Origin: Accumulibacter sp.
Lineage (GTDB): Bacteria > Pseudomonadota > Gammaproteobacteria > Burkholderiales > Rhodocyclaceae
Length of the DNA: 64,000 bases
Direction of reading: 5' to 3'
Assembly (NCBI RefSeq): GCF_029255125.1
Contig: NZ_JAPUVR010000105.1
Coordinates: 1-64,000 of the forward strand
Shown here: positions 23,669-31,450 of the stretch, piece after piece
Position numbering within the stretch: the first letter of the stretch is position 1
Layout of the letters: every line of letters begins with the position of its first letter
Translations under genes and position numbers: made by a program
Notes under the pieces: model-generated
Told to the model about the DNA's origin: nothing
What the model saw: only the letters and a program-made list of their open reading frames with translations
Databases searched by the model: none

Positions 23669-23734
23669 GTCACCGACTCCTCATCCCGCTGCAACGGCAA
23701 CCCGACCGCCTACCGACGGCGGCCACACGCACCG

Positions 23735-25054
23735 CTACAGATCTTTCACCAAAACACTCGATCGACGCTGCAGATTGTAGACCAGGCGCTTCTCGACCGG
23801 CAGATCATCAACCGAACGAACCGCGAAACCGCGCTCCTTGAACCAATGCGAGGTTACCGTGGTCAGGACGAAAAGGCTTCTGACGCCAACGGCGCGCGCG
23901 CGCGCCTCAATCCGCTTCATCAGGAGCGCGCCATAGCCCCAACGCCGATAGTGAGCATGAACCGCCAGGCAGGCAAGCTCAGCCTGGTCTTCCCCATACG
24001 GATAGAGCGCGGCACAACCGACGATCATGCCGTCGTGTTCAACGACGGAAAAGCGATTGATCTCGCGCTCGAGCAACTCGCGCGAACGACGTACCAGCGC
24101 GCCGATCTCCTCGAGCGGCTCGATCAGGGCGACCAGACCGCCAATGTCGTCGGGCCGCGCTTCGCGCAGTTGCTCGAGCGCTTCGCGCGTGATCACCGTG
24201 CCCACGCCGTCGTGCGTGAATAGTTCGCGCAGCAGCGCGCCATCCTCGCCATAGCCGATCAGGTGGACCCGCCCGACTCCAGCCCGACTGGCGCGTACGG
24301 CAGGCGGCAGATAGCGTTTCAGATCGGCCGACAACCAGTCGCCAATGCTGATCAGCCGTTGCGCCCCTTCTACCGTCAACTCTTTGAGCAGCACGCGGTC
24401 GATATCGCTGGCACCCCGACTGTCGGTAAGAAAGATCAGCTTGTCGGCAAGCAACTCGGTGGCCACGGTTTCAGCCACCTCTTCCATCGGAAGATTGAAA
24501 ATTTCGCCCGTCCGGCTTGAGGCGATACACGACAGGAGAACGATGTTGCCCAGGGCAAGCTGGGCGCGGATGCCCTCGCCGTCGATCTTCCTCACCTGAC
24601 CCGAATACTGCAGATCGACCCCGTCGACGACGCCAACCGGCTTCGCCGTAATGAAGTTTCCGCCAACTACCCGAATCGTGCTGTTGGCCATCGGCGTATC
24701 AGCCAATCCCTGTGACAGCAGCGCCTCGATTTCGACGTAAATCCTGCCCACGGCATCAATCACGCAGCCGAGCGCGGCGGCGTCGGTAACGCGGTAGTTG
24801 CCGTGGTAAACCGATTCCAGTCCGCGCTCGCGCAGCAGCTTCTCGATTTGCGGGCGCGCCCCGTGCACGAGCACGAGGCGTACCCCCAAAGCAGCCAGCA
24901 AGTTGACGTCGTAGGCCAGCGTGCGCGCCAGCTGTCCGGCGATTGCCTTGCCGCCGAAGGCGACGAGGAATGTCTTGCCGCGAAACAGGTTGACGTACGG
25001 GGCGACCGAGCGAAACCAGACGACAAACGGGTTGGAGCTCAAGTCTTCAGGCAT
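23735..25054 (-). CDS. argA: Amino-acid N-acetyltransferase (N-acetylglutamate synthase)
   Basis: The 439-residue enzyme acetylates glutamate with acetyl-CoA, the first step of arginine biosynthesis. The N-terminal two thirds is an amino-acid-kinase-type fold (FLVAFGGKAIAG; RLVLVHGARPQIE), which in this family binds arginine for feedback inhibition. The C-terminal part is a GNAT acetyltransferase (ACLAVHAHYRRWGYGALLM is the acetyl-CoA loop). Length and architecture match classical bacterial ArgA. It lies 24 nt downstream of pap. Confidence 0.93.
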   Translation of the reverse strand: MPEDLSSNPFVVWFRSVAPYVNLFRGKTFLVAFGGKAIAGQLARTLAYDVNLLAALGVRLVLVHGARPQIEKLLRERGLESVYHGNYRVTDAAALGCVIDAVGRIYVEIEALLSQGLADTPMANSTIRVVGGNFITAKPVGVVDGVDLQYSGQVRKIDGEGIRAQLALGNIVLLSCIASSRTGEIFNLPMEEVAETVATELLADKLIFLTDSRGASDIDRVLLKELTVEGAQRLISIGDWLSADLKRYLPPAVRASRAGVGRVHLIGYGEDGALLRELFTHDGVGTVITREALEQLREARPDDIGGLVALIEPLEEIGALVRRSRELLEREINRFSVVEHDGMIVGCAALYPYGEDQAELACLAVHAHYRRWGYGALLMKRIEARARAVGVRSLFVLTTVTSHWFKERGFAVRSVDDLPVEKRLVYNLQRRSSVLVKDL

Positions 25055-25078
25055 CGCACACCCCGTACAAAGCCATCG

Positions 25079-26779
25079 CTACTTGCCTTTGTCGGACTTG
25101 GCGTGCTTGACCTTGTCGGCCTTCGACTCCTTGACCTTCTCGCCCTTCGCCTCGCGCGTCGCCTCGTGTGCTTCGTCCTTGGCCTTCTCCGCTTCCGGAT
25201 CGGCTGGTTCTTCGCTTTTCGCCCCCTTGCCCTCATCCGCCTTGGCTGGTTCGACACGGCCGTCTTTGCTGGCGGGCAGCGGCGGCAGCTTCAGCGGATC
25301 GACCTTCAGTTCCTTTTCAAGGCGTTCGCACAGGGTACGCAGAACCTTGACACGAGCAAACAGCTTGTCGTTCGCTTCAACCAGAATCCACGGCGCCGTA
25401 CCGGAACTCGTGCGATCGATCATGTCGCAGACTGCCTCGTGATAGGCGCCCGCCTTCTCCCGGTTGCGCCAGTCCTCCTCCGTGATCTTGAAGCGTTTGT
25501 GCTCGACCTTGGCCCGCTCGTCGAAGCGCCGGAGTTGCTCGTCGTCGCTGATCTGCAGCCAGAACTTGACGACGATGCCGCCGGCCCGCCACAAATCGTG
25601 CTCGAAATCATTGATCTCGGCATACGCACGCAACCAGTCGGCCTGACTGCAAAAGCCTTCCACCCGCTCGACGAGGACGCGACCGTACCACGTGCGGTCG
25701 AAGATGACCACCCGGCCCAGACGCGGCATGTGCCGCCAGAAGCGCCAGAGGTAGGGCTGGGCACGCTCCTCCTCGGTCGGCGCGGCGATCGGAATGATCT
25801 GGTATTGGCGCGCATCCATCGCCGAAATGATTCTCCGGATGGCGCCTCCCTTGCCGGCCGCGTCCGATCCTTCAAAAGCAAGAATGAGCGCCCGCTTGCT
25901 GAACTCGGGATGGCGCAGGAGTTCAGCCAGACGCCCTTGCCAGGCCGAGAGCTGGCTCTCGTATTCCTTCTTGACCAGACTTTGCGTCATGTCGAGGGAA
26001 CTCAGCACATCAAGGCTGTCGATGCGCGGCGACACCGGCGGGGCAACCGGCGAGCTCTGCTCGCGCTTGTCCGCCAGTCGTTTCTGCAGCGATTCGAGGA
26101 TCGTCTTGCCGATGGTCAGCGAGCGATAGCGGTCGTCGGTCCCCTCGACGATAATCCATGGTGCCCATGGCGTGTTCGTCGTGCGCAGCAAATGTCCCGC
26201 CACTTCCTGCAGCTTGTCATAGGTCTTCAGGCGATCCCAACTGGCTTTGGTCACTCGCCAACGGGTCAGCGGATTCGCTTCGATCGACTTCAAGCGCTCG
26301 CGCTGAGCGTCCTTCGACAGGTGCACCCAGAACTTGAGAACGAGTGCCCCTTCATTGACCAGCATCGCCTCAAAGCGGTTGAGCTGATCCATGCGCTGAT
26401 CGAAATCGCTGCGCGACACCGTGTTGTTGATGCGTTCGGTAATCGGCTGCGAGTACCACGAGCCAACGAAGATGCCGACCCGGCCCTTGGGCGGCAGAGC
26501 GCGCCAGTAGCGCCACATCGAAGGACGCGCACGTTCATCGGCGGTCGGCTCCGAGAAGGCGTGCGCGGACAGATAGCGCGGGTCCATCCACTCGTAAAGC
26601 GTGTTGATGGTTTCGCCTTTGCCCGATCCGTCGACGCCGGTGATCAGCACGATGACGGGAAAGGTGCCGTTCTCGCGCAAGTGATGCTGTGCCTCAAGCA
26701 ATGCGGCGCGCAGCTTGGGTTCTTCTGCGCGGTAGGTCTCCTTATCGATCTTGTGTCCCAATTCTGCCGATTCAAACAT
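25079..26779 (-). CDS. pap: Polyphosphate:AMP phosphotransferase (PPK2 class II, two PPK2 domains)
   Basis: The 566-residue enzyme has two PPK2 domains. The first carries Walker A GVDGSGKGE (residues 48-56); the second carries FEGSDAAGKGG (from about residue 302) and the lid motif FDRTWYGRVLVERVEGF. The second domain keeps the fuller set of catalytic residues, as is usual in PAP. Class II PPK2 proteins phosphorylate AMP to ADP with polyphosphate as donor, a key reaction in polyphosphate-accumulating bacteria. After about residue 488 there is an unusual Lys/Glu/Ala-rich tail of some 75 residues. Its start overlaps the end of rsmE by 8 nt, indicating translational coupling. Confidence 0.92.
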   Translation of the reverse strand: MFESAELGHKIDKETYRAEEPKLRAALLEAQHHLRENGTFPVIVLITGVDGSGKGETINTLYEWMDPRYLSAHAFSEPTADERARPSMWRYWRALPPKGRVGIFVGSWYSQPITERINNTVSRSDFDQRMDQLNRFEAMLVNEGALVLKFWVHLSKDAQRERLKSIEANPLTRWRVTKASWDRLKTYDKLQEVAGHLLRTTNTPWAPWIIVEGTDDRYRSLTIGKTILESLQKRLADKREQSSPVAPPVSPRIDSLDVLSSLDMTQSLVKKEYESQLSAWQGRLAELLRHPEFSKRALILAFEGSDAAGKGGAIRRIISAMDARQYQIIPIAAPTEEERAQPYLWRFWRHMPRLGRVVIFDRTWYGRVLVERVEGFCSQADWLRAYAEINDFEHDLWRAGGIVVKFWLQISDDEQLRRFDERAKVEHKRFKITEEDWRNREKAGAYHEAVCDMIDRTSSGTAPWILVEANDKLFARVKVLRTLCERLEKELKVDPLKLPPLPASKDGRVEPAKADEGKGAKSEEPADPEAEKAKDEAHEATREAKGEKVKESKADKVKHAKSDKGK

Positions 26780-27542
26780 CTGTCGTCTCCTCCTTCAAGT
26801 CACCCCACAAAAACTGGATTGCCGCTAGGGCAGCCAGGCCAGCCGTCTCGGTGCGCAGAATCCGCGGCCCCAAGCGCACCGAAATGAAACCGGCAACCTC
26901 CGCCAGTTTCGATTCCTCAGGCGCCAGACCACCCTCGGCGCCAACCAGCAACTCAAGCCTGCCACCCGCCCGCGCAAGCGCCGGGCCGGGCAGCGAGGCC
27001 AACGAACAAGGTGCTCCCGGACTGAGCGCAAGACGCAAGGCGCCGTCATCGACCAGGCGCGCGAGCCAACCGTCGAGACGCTCCGGGAGCGCCACCTCGG
27101 GCACGCGGTTGCGCCCGCACTGCGCGCACGCGGCGAGCACGATACCCTGCCAATGGTCGACGCGCCGGGCCGCACGCTCGCCAGCAAGGGCAACCGCGCT
27201 GCGCCGCGAGACGACGGGGACGATGCGCGTCACACCGAGTTCGACGGCCTTCTGCACCGTCAAATCCATCTTGGCGCCAGTCTGCAGCGCCTGAACAAGG
27301 GTGACCGCCAAAGGCGACTCTCGCTCGCGCGGCAGCCACGTGCGCAACTCGACGACCAGTTGCACACGCCCGACCCCGACAATGCGTGCATCATACTCGC
27401 CGCCGGTGCCGTCGAACACGGTCAAACTGTCGCCTCGACGCAGCCGCAAAACCCTTGCCGCGTGCTGCGCGGCCTGCGCCGGCATTTCGACGTGCGCACC
27501 AACGGCCAGCGGTGGAGGACAAAAAAAGCGGGGGCCACTCAC
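26772..27542 (-). CDS. rsmE: 16S rRNA m3U1498 methyltransferase
   Basis: The 256-residue SPOUT-family methyltransferase methylates U1498 of 16S rRNA. It shows the N-terminal PUA-like part (RFFCPPP, ARVLRLRRGD), the LVQALQTGAKMDLTVQKAVELGV segment and the C-terminal knot (LLVGAEGGLAPEE, RLGPRILRTETAGL). I chose the GTG at 27542 because it gives the family length and begins right before RFFCPPP. The upstream ATG at 27701 would read through the neighbouring promoter and the divergent gene. No Shine-Dalgarno precedes the GTG; a TATAAT sits only 6 nt upstream, so the transcript may be leaderless. Confidence 0.88.
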   Translation of the reverse strand: MSGPRFFCPPPLAVGAHVEMPAQAAQHAARVLRLRRGDSLTVFDGTGGEYDARIVGVGRVQLVVELRTWLPRERESPLAVTLVQALQTGAKMDLTVQKAVELGVTRIVPVVSRRSAVALAGERAARRVDHWQGIVLAACAQCGRNRVPEVALPERLDGWLARLVDDGALRLALSPGAPCSLASLPGPALARAGGRLELLVGAEGGLAPEESKLAEVAGFISVRLGPRILRTETAGLAALAAIQFLWGDLKEETTDV

Positions 27543-27548
27543 CGTGGT

Positions 27549-27577
27549 ATTATAAGAGTTTCCCTGTCCGATGTCGT
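27549..27577 (-). promoter_or_regulatory. Promoter of the rsmE-pap-argA-yggX operon
   Basis: Read on the minus strand, a perfect TATAAT (27554-27549) lies 17 bp downstream of ACGACA (27577-27572), which matches four of six -35 positions. The predicted start falls at or next to the first base of the rsmE GTG codon. The -35 hexamer is part of the first of three 11-bp direct repeats. Confidence 0.65.
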
Positions 27578-27600
27578 TTTGATGTCGTTCTGATGTCGTT
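27570..27600. repeat. Three 11-bp-spaced direct repeats, operator-like
   Basis: GATGTCGTT occurs three times, at 27570, 27581 and 27592, in exact 11-bp steps between divergently transcribed genes. The TGTC(A/G)T core and 11-bp spacing resemble PhoB-type binding sites. The resemblance is by eye, and the orientation relative to the rsmE promoter is opposite to a classical Pho box. Confidence 0.6.
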
Positions 27601-27620
27601 TGTTTGGAGGCAGTGCGGTC

Positions 27621-28187
27621 ATGGCGCTCAGCGCACCGGTCTGTAACTTTGGCTGGCAAGCCGTCGATTTCGAGCTCGCGGATACCCGTGGGACGCGCCA
27701 CACGCTGGCCTCGCTACGCGGACCGAGTGGCCTCTTGCTGATGTTCATCTGCAACCACTGCCCGTATGTCAAAGCGGTAATCGACCGCATCTGCTGCGAC
27801 GCGCGCGAGGTGCAGAAACTCGGCTTCGGCGTTGCTGCCGTGATGAGCAACGACGCCATCGAATACCCGGAGGATTCCCTCGCCAACATGCAACGCGTGG
27901 CCAGTGAAATGGACTTCCCGTTTCCTTACCTGCATGACGACACGCAGCGTGTCGCGCGCGCGTATGGCGCCGTGTGCACACCCGACTTCTTTGGCTTCAA
28001 CGCCGACCTGAAGCTCCAGTATCGCGGCCGCCTCGACGCCAGCGGGCGCCTTCCGGCGCCGGCTGGCTGCCGCCGTGAACTCGTCGAGGCGATGCGCCTG
28101 ATCGCCGAAACCGGCGGCGGACCGCGCGAGCAGAATGCCAGCATCGGTTGTTCGATCAAGTGGCGAGCTGGCGGCGAGCCTGCATGA
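27621..28187 (+). CDS. Thioredoxin-fold (AhpC/TSA-like) redox protein
   Basis: The 188-residue protein has a peroxiredoxin/thioredoxin-type fold with the active-site-like motif CNHCPYV (Cys44, Cys47) after the strand GLLLMFI. It also has the cis-Pro-containing segment AVCTPDFFGF and the usual FELADTRG start region. This is the widespread thioredoxin-family group often annotated as putative redox protein; its substrate is unknown. The start at 27621 is supported by GGAGG at 27606-27610. It overlaps the next gene by ATGA, so the two are probably co-translated. Confidence 0.85.
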   Translation: MALSAPVCNFGWQAVDFELADTRGTRHTLASLRGPSGLLLMFICNHCPYVKAVIDRICCDAREVQKLGFGVAAVMSNDAIEYPEDSLANMQRVASEMDFPFPYLHDDTQRVARAYGAVCTPDFFGFNADLKLQYRGRLDASGRLPAPAGCRRELVEAMRLIAETGGGPREQNASIGCSIKWRAGGEPA

Positions 28188-29041
28188 ATGCGCTGAACGC
28201 CAATTCGCAAGTGGCCACCCTGGTGACCGATGGTGAACTCAAACGGATGCTCGACGCAACCGTTGCCTTGGTGCGCGAAGTGGCGCAGCGCGAGATCATG
28301 CCACGCTTTTTGCGCGTCAGTCACGGGCAGCGCAAGGACGATGGTTCCCTCTGTTCCGAGGCGGATCTGGCCGCCGAACAGTTCCTTCATGGCCGTCTGC
28401 AGGAAGTCTGTCCGTGTCCGGTGATCGGCGAGGAAATGCCGCCGGCAGCGCAACAGGCCGGCTGGCACAATGGCAGCCAGGACCAGCTCGGCGTCTGGTG
28501 CATCGATCCGATTGACGGGACGACCAATTTCATCAACGGTCTGCCTTGCTTTGCCGTCTCCATCGCCTGGATACGGCAGGGACGGACCCGCCTGGCAGTA
28601 ACCTTCAATCCGATCACGGACGAGATGTTTTATGCCCGCGAGGGCAACGGCGCCTACCTCAACGGCCGCCGCCTGCCGTTGCGTGAGGTGACAGGCGACA
28701 TCCGGCGCGCCGTCGGCGGCGTGGATTTCAAGCGCATCCCGAAACAGCTCGCCGACCGGATTGCCGTCAGCCCGCCGTTTTTTTCGCAGCGCAACTTCGG
28801 CAGTTCGACGCTCGACTGGTGCAACCTGGCCGCCGGCCGCCTCGACCTCTACCTGCATGGCGGCCAGATGCTCTGGGACTACGCCGCCGGCAGCCTGATA
28901 CTGCGCGAGGCCGGCGGGCAGATGTGTACGCTCACCGAAGACGACTATGATGCGGAGGAGGTCTGGCGTCGCCCGGTGATCGCCGCACTGAATCCGGAAG
29001 TCTTCGTCGCCTGGCGCGACTGGGTCCGGCAGAACACCTGA
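28184..29041 (+). CDS. Inositol monophosphatase family phosphatase
   Basis: The 285-residue protein has the metal-binding motifs of the IMPase family: VIGEEMP with the catalytic Glu, then CIDPIDGTTNFINGLP, and a C-terminal LWDYAAGSLILREAGG. Members dephosphorylate inositol phosphate, histidinol phosphate, 3'-phosphoadenosine compounds or related substrates; which applies here is not decided by sequence. The ATG at 28184 overlaps the preceding stop as ATGA. An in-frame alternative start exists at 28148. Confidence 0.85.
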   Translation: MNALNANSQVATLVTDGELKRMLDATVALVREVAQREIMPRFLRVSHGQRKDDGSLCSEADLAAEQFLHGRLQEVCPCPVIGEEMPPAAQQAGWHNGSQDQLGVWCIDPIDGTTNFINGLPCFAVSIAWIRQGRTRLAVTFNPITDEMFYAREGNGAYLNGRRLPLREVTGDIRRAVGGVDFKRIPKQLADRIAVSPPFFSQRNFGSSTLDWCNLAAGRLDLYLHGGQMLWDYAAGSLILREAGGQMCTLTEDDYDAEEVWRRPVIAALNPEVFVAWRDWVRQNT

Positions 29042-29217
29042 ATGCCACCGGCAAGCGTTCTGCTGCCCGCCTGCACGAGGCGGCGCCGATTCTGCCGCGT
29101 TCGGCAGAATGGGGAATCCAGGCAGCGCAGACATGGACATCCTGGGCAAGGCCTGAACGCGCTGCTCCGCCCGGCTGGACGAACGATGCGTCGTCACACG
29201 CACCGGCGAGGCCAGTG

Positions 29218-29388
29218 ATGACGGCGCTCTGGAGCGTCCTTGCCCTCTGCTTGGTATTCGTTCTCGGTGCGGCGATCCCGCTCCTGCGCGATCGTTACAA
29301 CGACCGAACGCCACCGCTGAAGAGGCCGGAGACGCTGCGCGATTGGCGTCGCCAAGCTTCCGACCAGCCGGACGAGCCATCCCGTTGA
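29218..29388 (+). CDS. Small hypothetical membrane protein
   Basis: A 56-codon frame encodes one strong N-terminal transmembrane segment (ALWSVLALCLVFVLGAAIP) followed by a short polar, Arg-rich tail that would face the cytoplasm or periplasm. A weak GAGG precedes the ATG. It has the composition of a real small membrane protein, but no family was recognised and it stands in an otherwise gene-poor stretch. Confidence 0.4.
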   Translation: MTALWSVLALCLVFVLGAAIPLLRDRYNDRTPPLKRPETLRDWRRQASDQPDEPSR

Positions 29389-30007
29389 GCCCGCTGCGGC
29401 GCGCCATGTCGACCACTTCCCGACTCGGCGCCGGATAGCACGGGTAAGCGGCCCGGCCGACGCGCCGGAGTGCCCACGAGCGCGAGGCGATCATCGCCAT
29501 CGCTCCACACGCACACCCCGCCGGCGTCATCGGCGACCGTTCGGGGCCGCGCGCTGAGTCGTTCAACACGCAGCCGGTTCGCGCCAGCACCCGACCTTGC
29601 TGGGCGCCAGTTGGTCGTCGCCATGCCGTGTCGTGCACCGGTAGATGGCAATCCGAACGAGCGCTCGCGATCGACGCCAGCCGGCGCGATTCCCAATAGC
29701 CCGCCGGCCATAGTAGAATCGCTTGCAGTCGTCCAGCCGTCTCTTCCCCTGGTCATTCCCAGCTCGCTCCGAGTCGCATACCGTCCTCCCGGGACAGGAA
29801 CGCAAGCCGCACGCGCAGCTCGAGAACGAAGCACCTGCCATCTTCCATGCGCAGCGTGCATTTGTTCACGGCTTGCCAGCAATCGCGATGATAGCCTTCG
29901 TCTCCGAGGTTTGCCGTTGCCTTGCCAGCGTGGGGGATCGCGGGATCCATGGCCAGCAGCAAGGTAGTCGAAGGCGGTAGGCAGCGTATGCTTGCGAGGG
30001 GTCGATC
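29389..30007. other. Gene-poor stretch before the PEP-CTERM/EPS block
   Basis: No coding frame here has convincing protein-like composition; frames on both strands are Arg/Ser/Pro-rich. A TAGAAT near 29715 could be a -10 box, but no good -35 or -24/-12 element was seen. It may carry the promoter of the sugar transferase gene at 30008. Confidence 0.4.
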
Positions 30008-31390
30008 GTGATTAAGGTGTTCAATCATTGGTTTCACCGGAAGACTGTTGCTCAAGTCGGCATCGATCTGGTCTTCCCGGTTGCCTGTGTTCTGCTGGCT
30101 GCGCTGTGGATCGAGCGCAGCCGCGAGTTCGGGCTCGACAAGGTCGCTTTCTATGCAGTGACCTTCGCGCTTACAATGACGGCTATCAATGCGTGGTTGG
30201 GGTTTTATCAGCGCGTGCACTGCCGCACCCGGACCGAAACACAAGCACGTGCCGTTCTCTCACTCTACCTAGCCATACCGCTTGCCTACGTCGCATTCTC
30301 GATGGTTTCGGTTGCCGAAGTCGATCGCGGCTTCATGCTGCTCTCAGGCCTGTCGGCACTCTTCGCCACACTCGTGCATCGCGTCTATTCGGCGCACCAC
30401 CGGACGGGCTCGCTGATGAGCCACCGGGTATTGGTTTTCGGCGTTGGCGATGAGGCGGAGCACGTCAGCCGCGTGCTGCGCGAATCCGACCCGGACATCC
30501 AGATCGTCGGCTTTTACCCCTGTCCGTCGGACGCCGAGCCGGCAGTTCCGCCGCGCGAGATCCTGCCGCGCGAAGTTTCGCTGCTCGACACCGCGCATTC
30601 GCTCAAGGTACACGAGATCATCGTCGCCGTGCGCGAGCGGCGGGGCGGAGCACTCCCTTTGCGCGAACTGCTGGATTGCAAGTTGTCCGGCGTCAAGGTA
30701 CTCGACCTGCCTACTTATTTCGAGCGGGCGCTCGGACAGATCAGACTCGACTCGCTGCGTGTGGGCTGGCTGATCTTCGGTGATGGCTTCCGGCAAAACT
30801 GGCGGCGAGCCGCCGTCAAACGCTTGTTCGACATCATCGTGGCGTCGATTCTCTTGCTGCTCGCGCTGCCCATCATGCTGATCACCGCGGTCATGGTGCT
30901 GGTCGAAGACGGCTTCCCCATTTTCTACCGCCAGGAGCGCGTCGGTCTCGGCGGCCGTCTGTTCAAGGTCGTCAAGTTTCGCAGCATGCGCAACGACGCC
31001 GAAAGCGACGGAACACCGCGCTGGGCGACCGCCAACGACGATCGCGTCACACGTGTCGGTCGCTTCATCCGGAAAGTCCGGATCGACGAACTGCCGCAGC
31101 TCTACAGTGTGCTCACCGGCGACATGAGCCTTGTCGGTCCGCGGCCTGAGCGTCCATACTTTGTCGATAAGCTGACCCGCGACATCCCGTTCTACGCCGT
31201 TCGCCACAGCATGAAACCAGGCATCACCGGCTGGGCGCAAGTACGCTACCACTACGGTTCGACGGTTGATGACTCGATTCAGAAAACTCAGTACGACTTG
31301 TACTACGTCAAGAACCACACTCTTTTTCTTGATATAGTTGTTCTCTTTCAAACAGTCGGCGTCGTGCTCAGCGGCAAAGGCGCCCAGTGA
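30008..31390 (+). CDS. PEP-CTERM/XrtA-system sugar transferase (polyprenyl-phosphate glycosylphosphotransferase)
   Basis: The 460-residue membrane enzyme has four N-terminal transmembrane helices, a central nucleotide-sugar-related domain, one more hydrophobic segment (SILLLLALPIMLITAVMVL), and a C-terminal bacterial sugar transferase domain. The latter shows KVVKFRSMRNDAE, RKVRIDELPQL, MSLVGPRPERPYF and KPGITGWAQVRYHYGS. It matches the exosortase-associated subfamily that primes exopolysaccharide synthesis by loading a sugar phosphate onto undecaprenyl phosphate. The GTG start at 30008 has a GAGGGG about 7 nt upstream. It is followed by prsK. Confidence 0.9.
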   Translation: MIKVFNHWFHRKTVAQVGIDLVFPVACVLLAALWIERSREFGLDKVAFYAVTFALTMTAINAWLGFYQRVHCRTRTETQARAVLSLYLAIPLAYVAFSMVSVAEVDRGFMLLSGLSALFATLVHRVYSAHHRTGSLMSHRVLVFGVGDEAEHVSRVLRESDPDIQIVGFYPCPSDAEPAVPPREILPREVSLLDTAHSLKVHEIIVAVRERRGGALPLRELLDCKLSGVKVLDLPTYFERALGQIRLDSLRVGWLIFGDGFRQNWRRAAVKRLFDIIVASILLLLALPIMLITAVMVLVEDGFPIFYRQERVGLGGRLFKVVKFRSMRNDAESDGTPRWATANDDRVTRVGRFIRKVRIDELPQLYSVLTGDMSLVGPRPERPYFVDKLTRDIPFYAVRHSMKPGITGWAQVRYHYGSTVDDSIQKTQYDLYYVKNHTLFLDIVVLFQTVGVVLSGKGAQ

Positions 31391-31450
31391 CAAAGTCCGG
31401 CGTAATCATGACTTGCGCGGACAGATGAGAATTTCGGAGGTCTGTCGGCG

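Noticed and set aside
24803..26887. Plus-strand open frame of 694 codons
   Set aside because: It is antisense to argA and pap, both of which are strongly supported.
27926..29638. Minus-strand open frame of 570 codons
   Set aside because: It is antisense to the thioredoxin-fold and IMPase-family genes and shows no domain.
29389..30007. Possible insertion-sequence remnant
   Set aside because: No terminal inverted repeats, target duplication or transposase-like translation was found.
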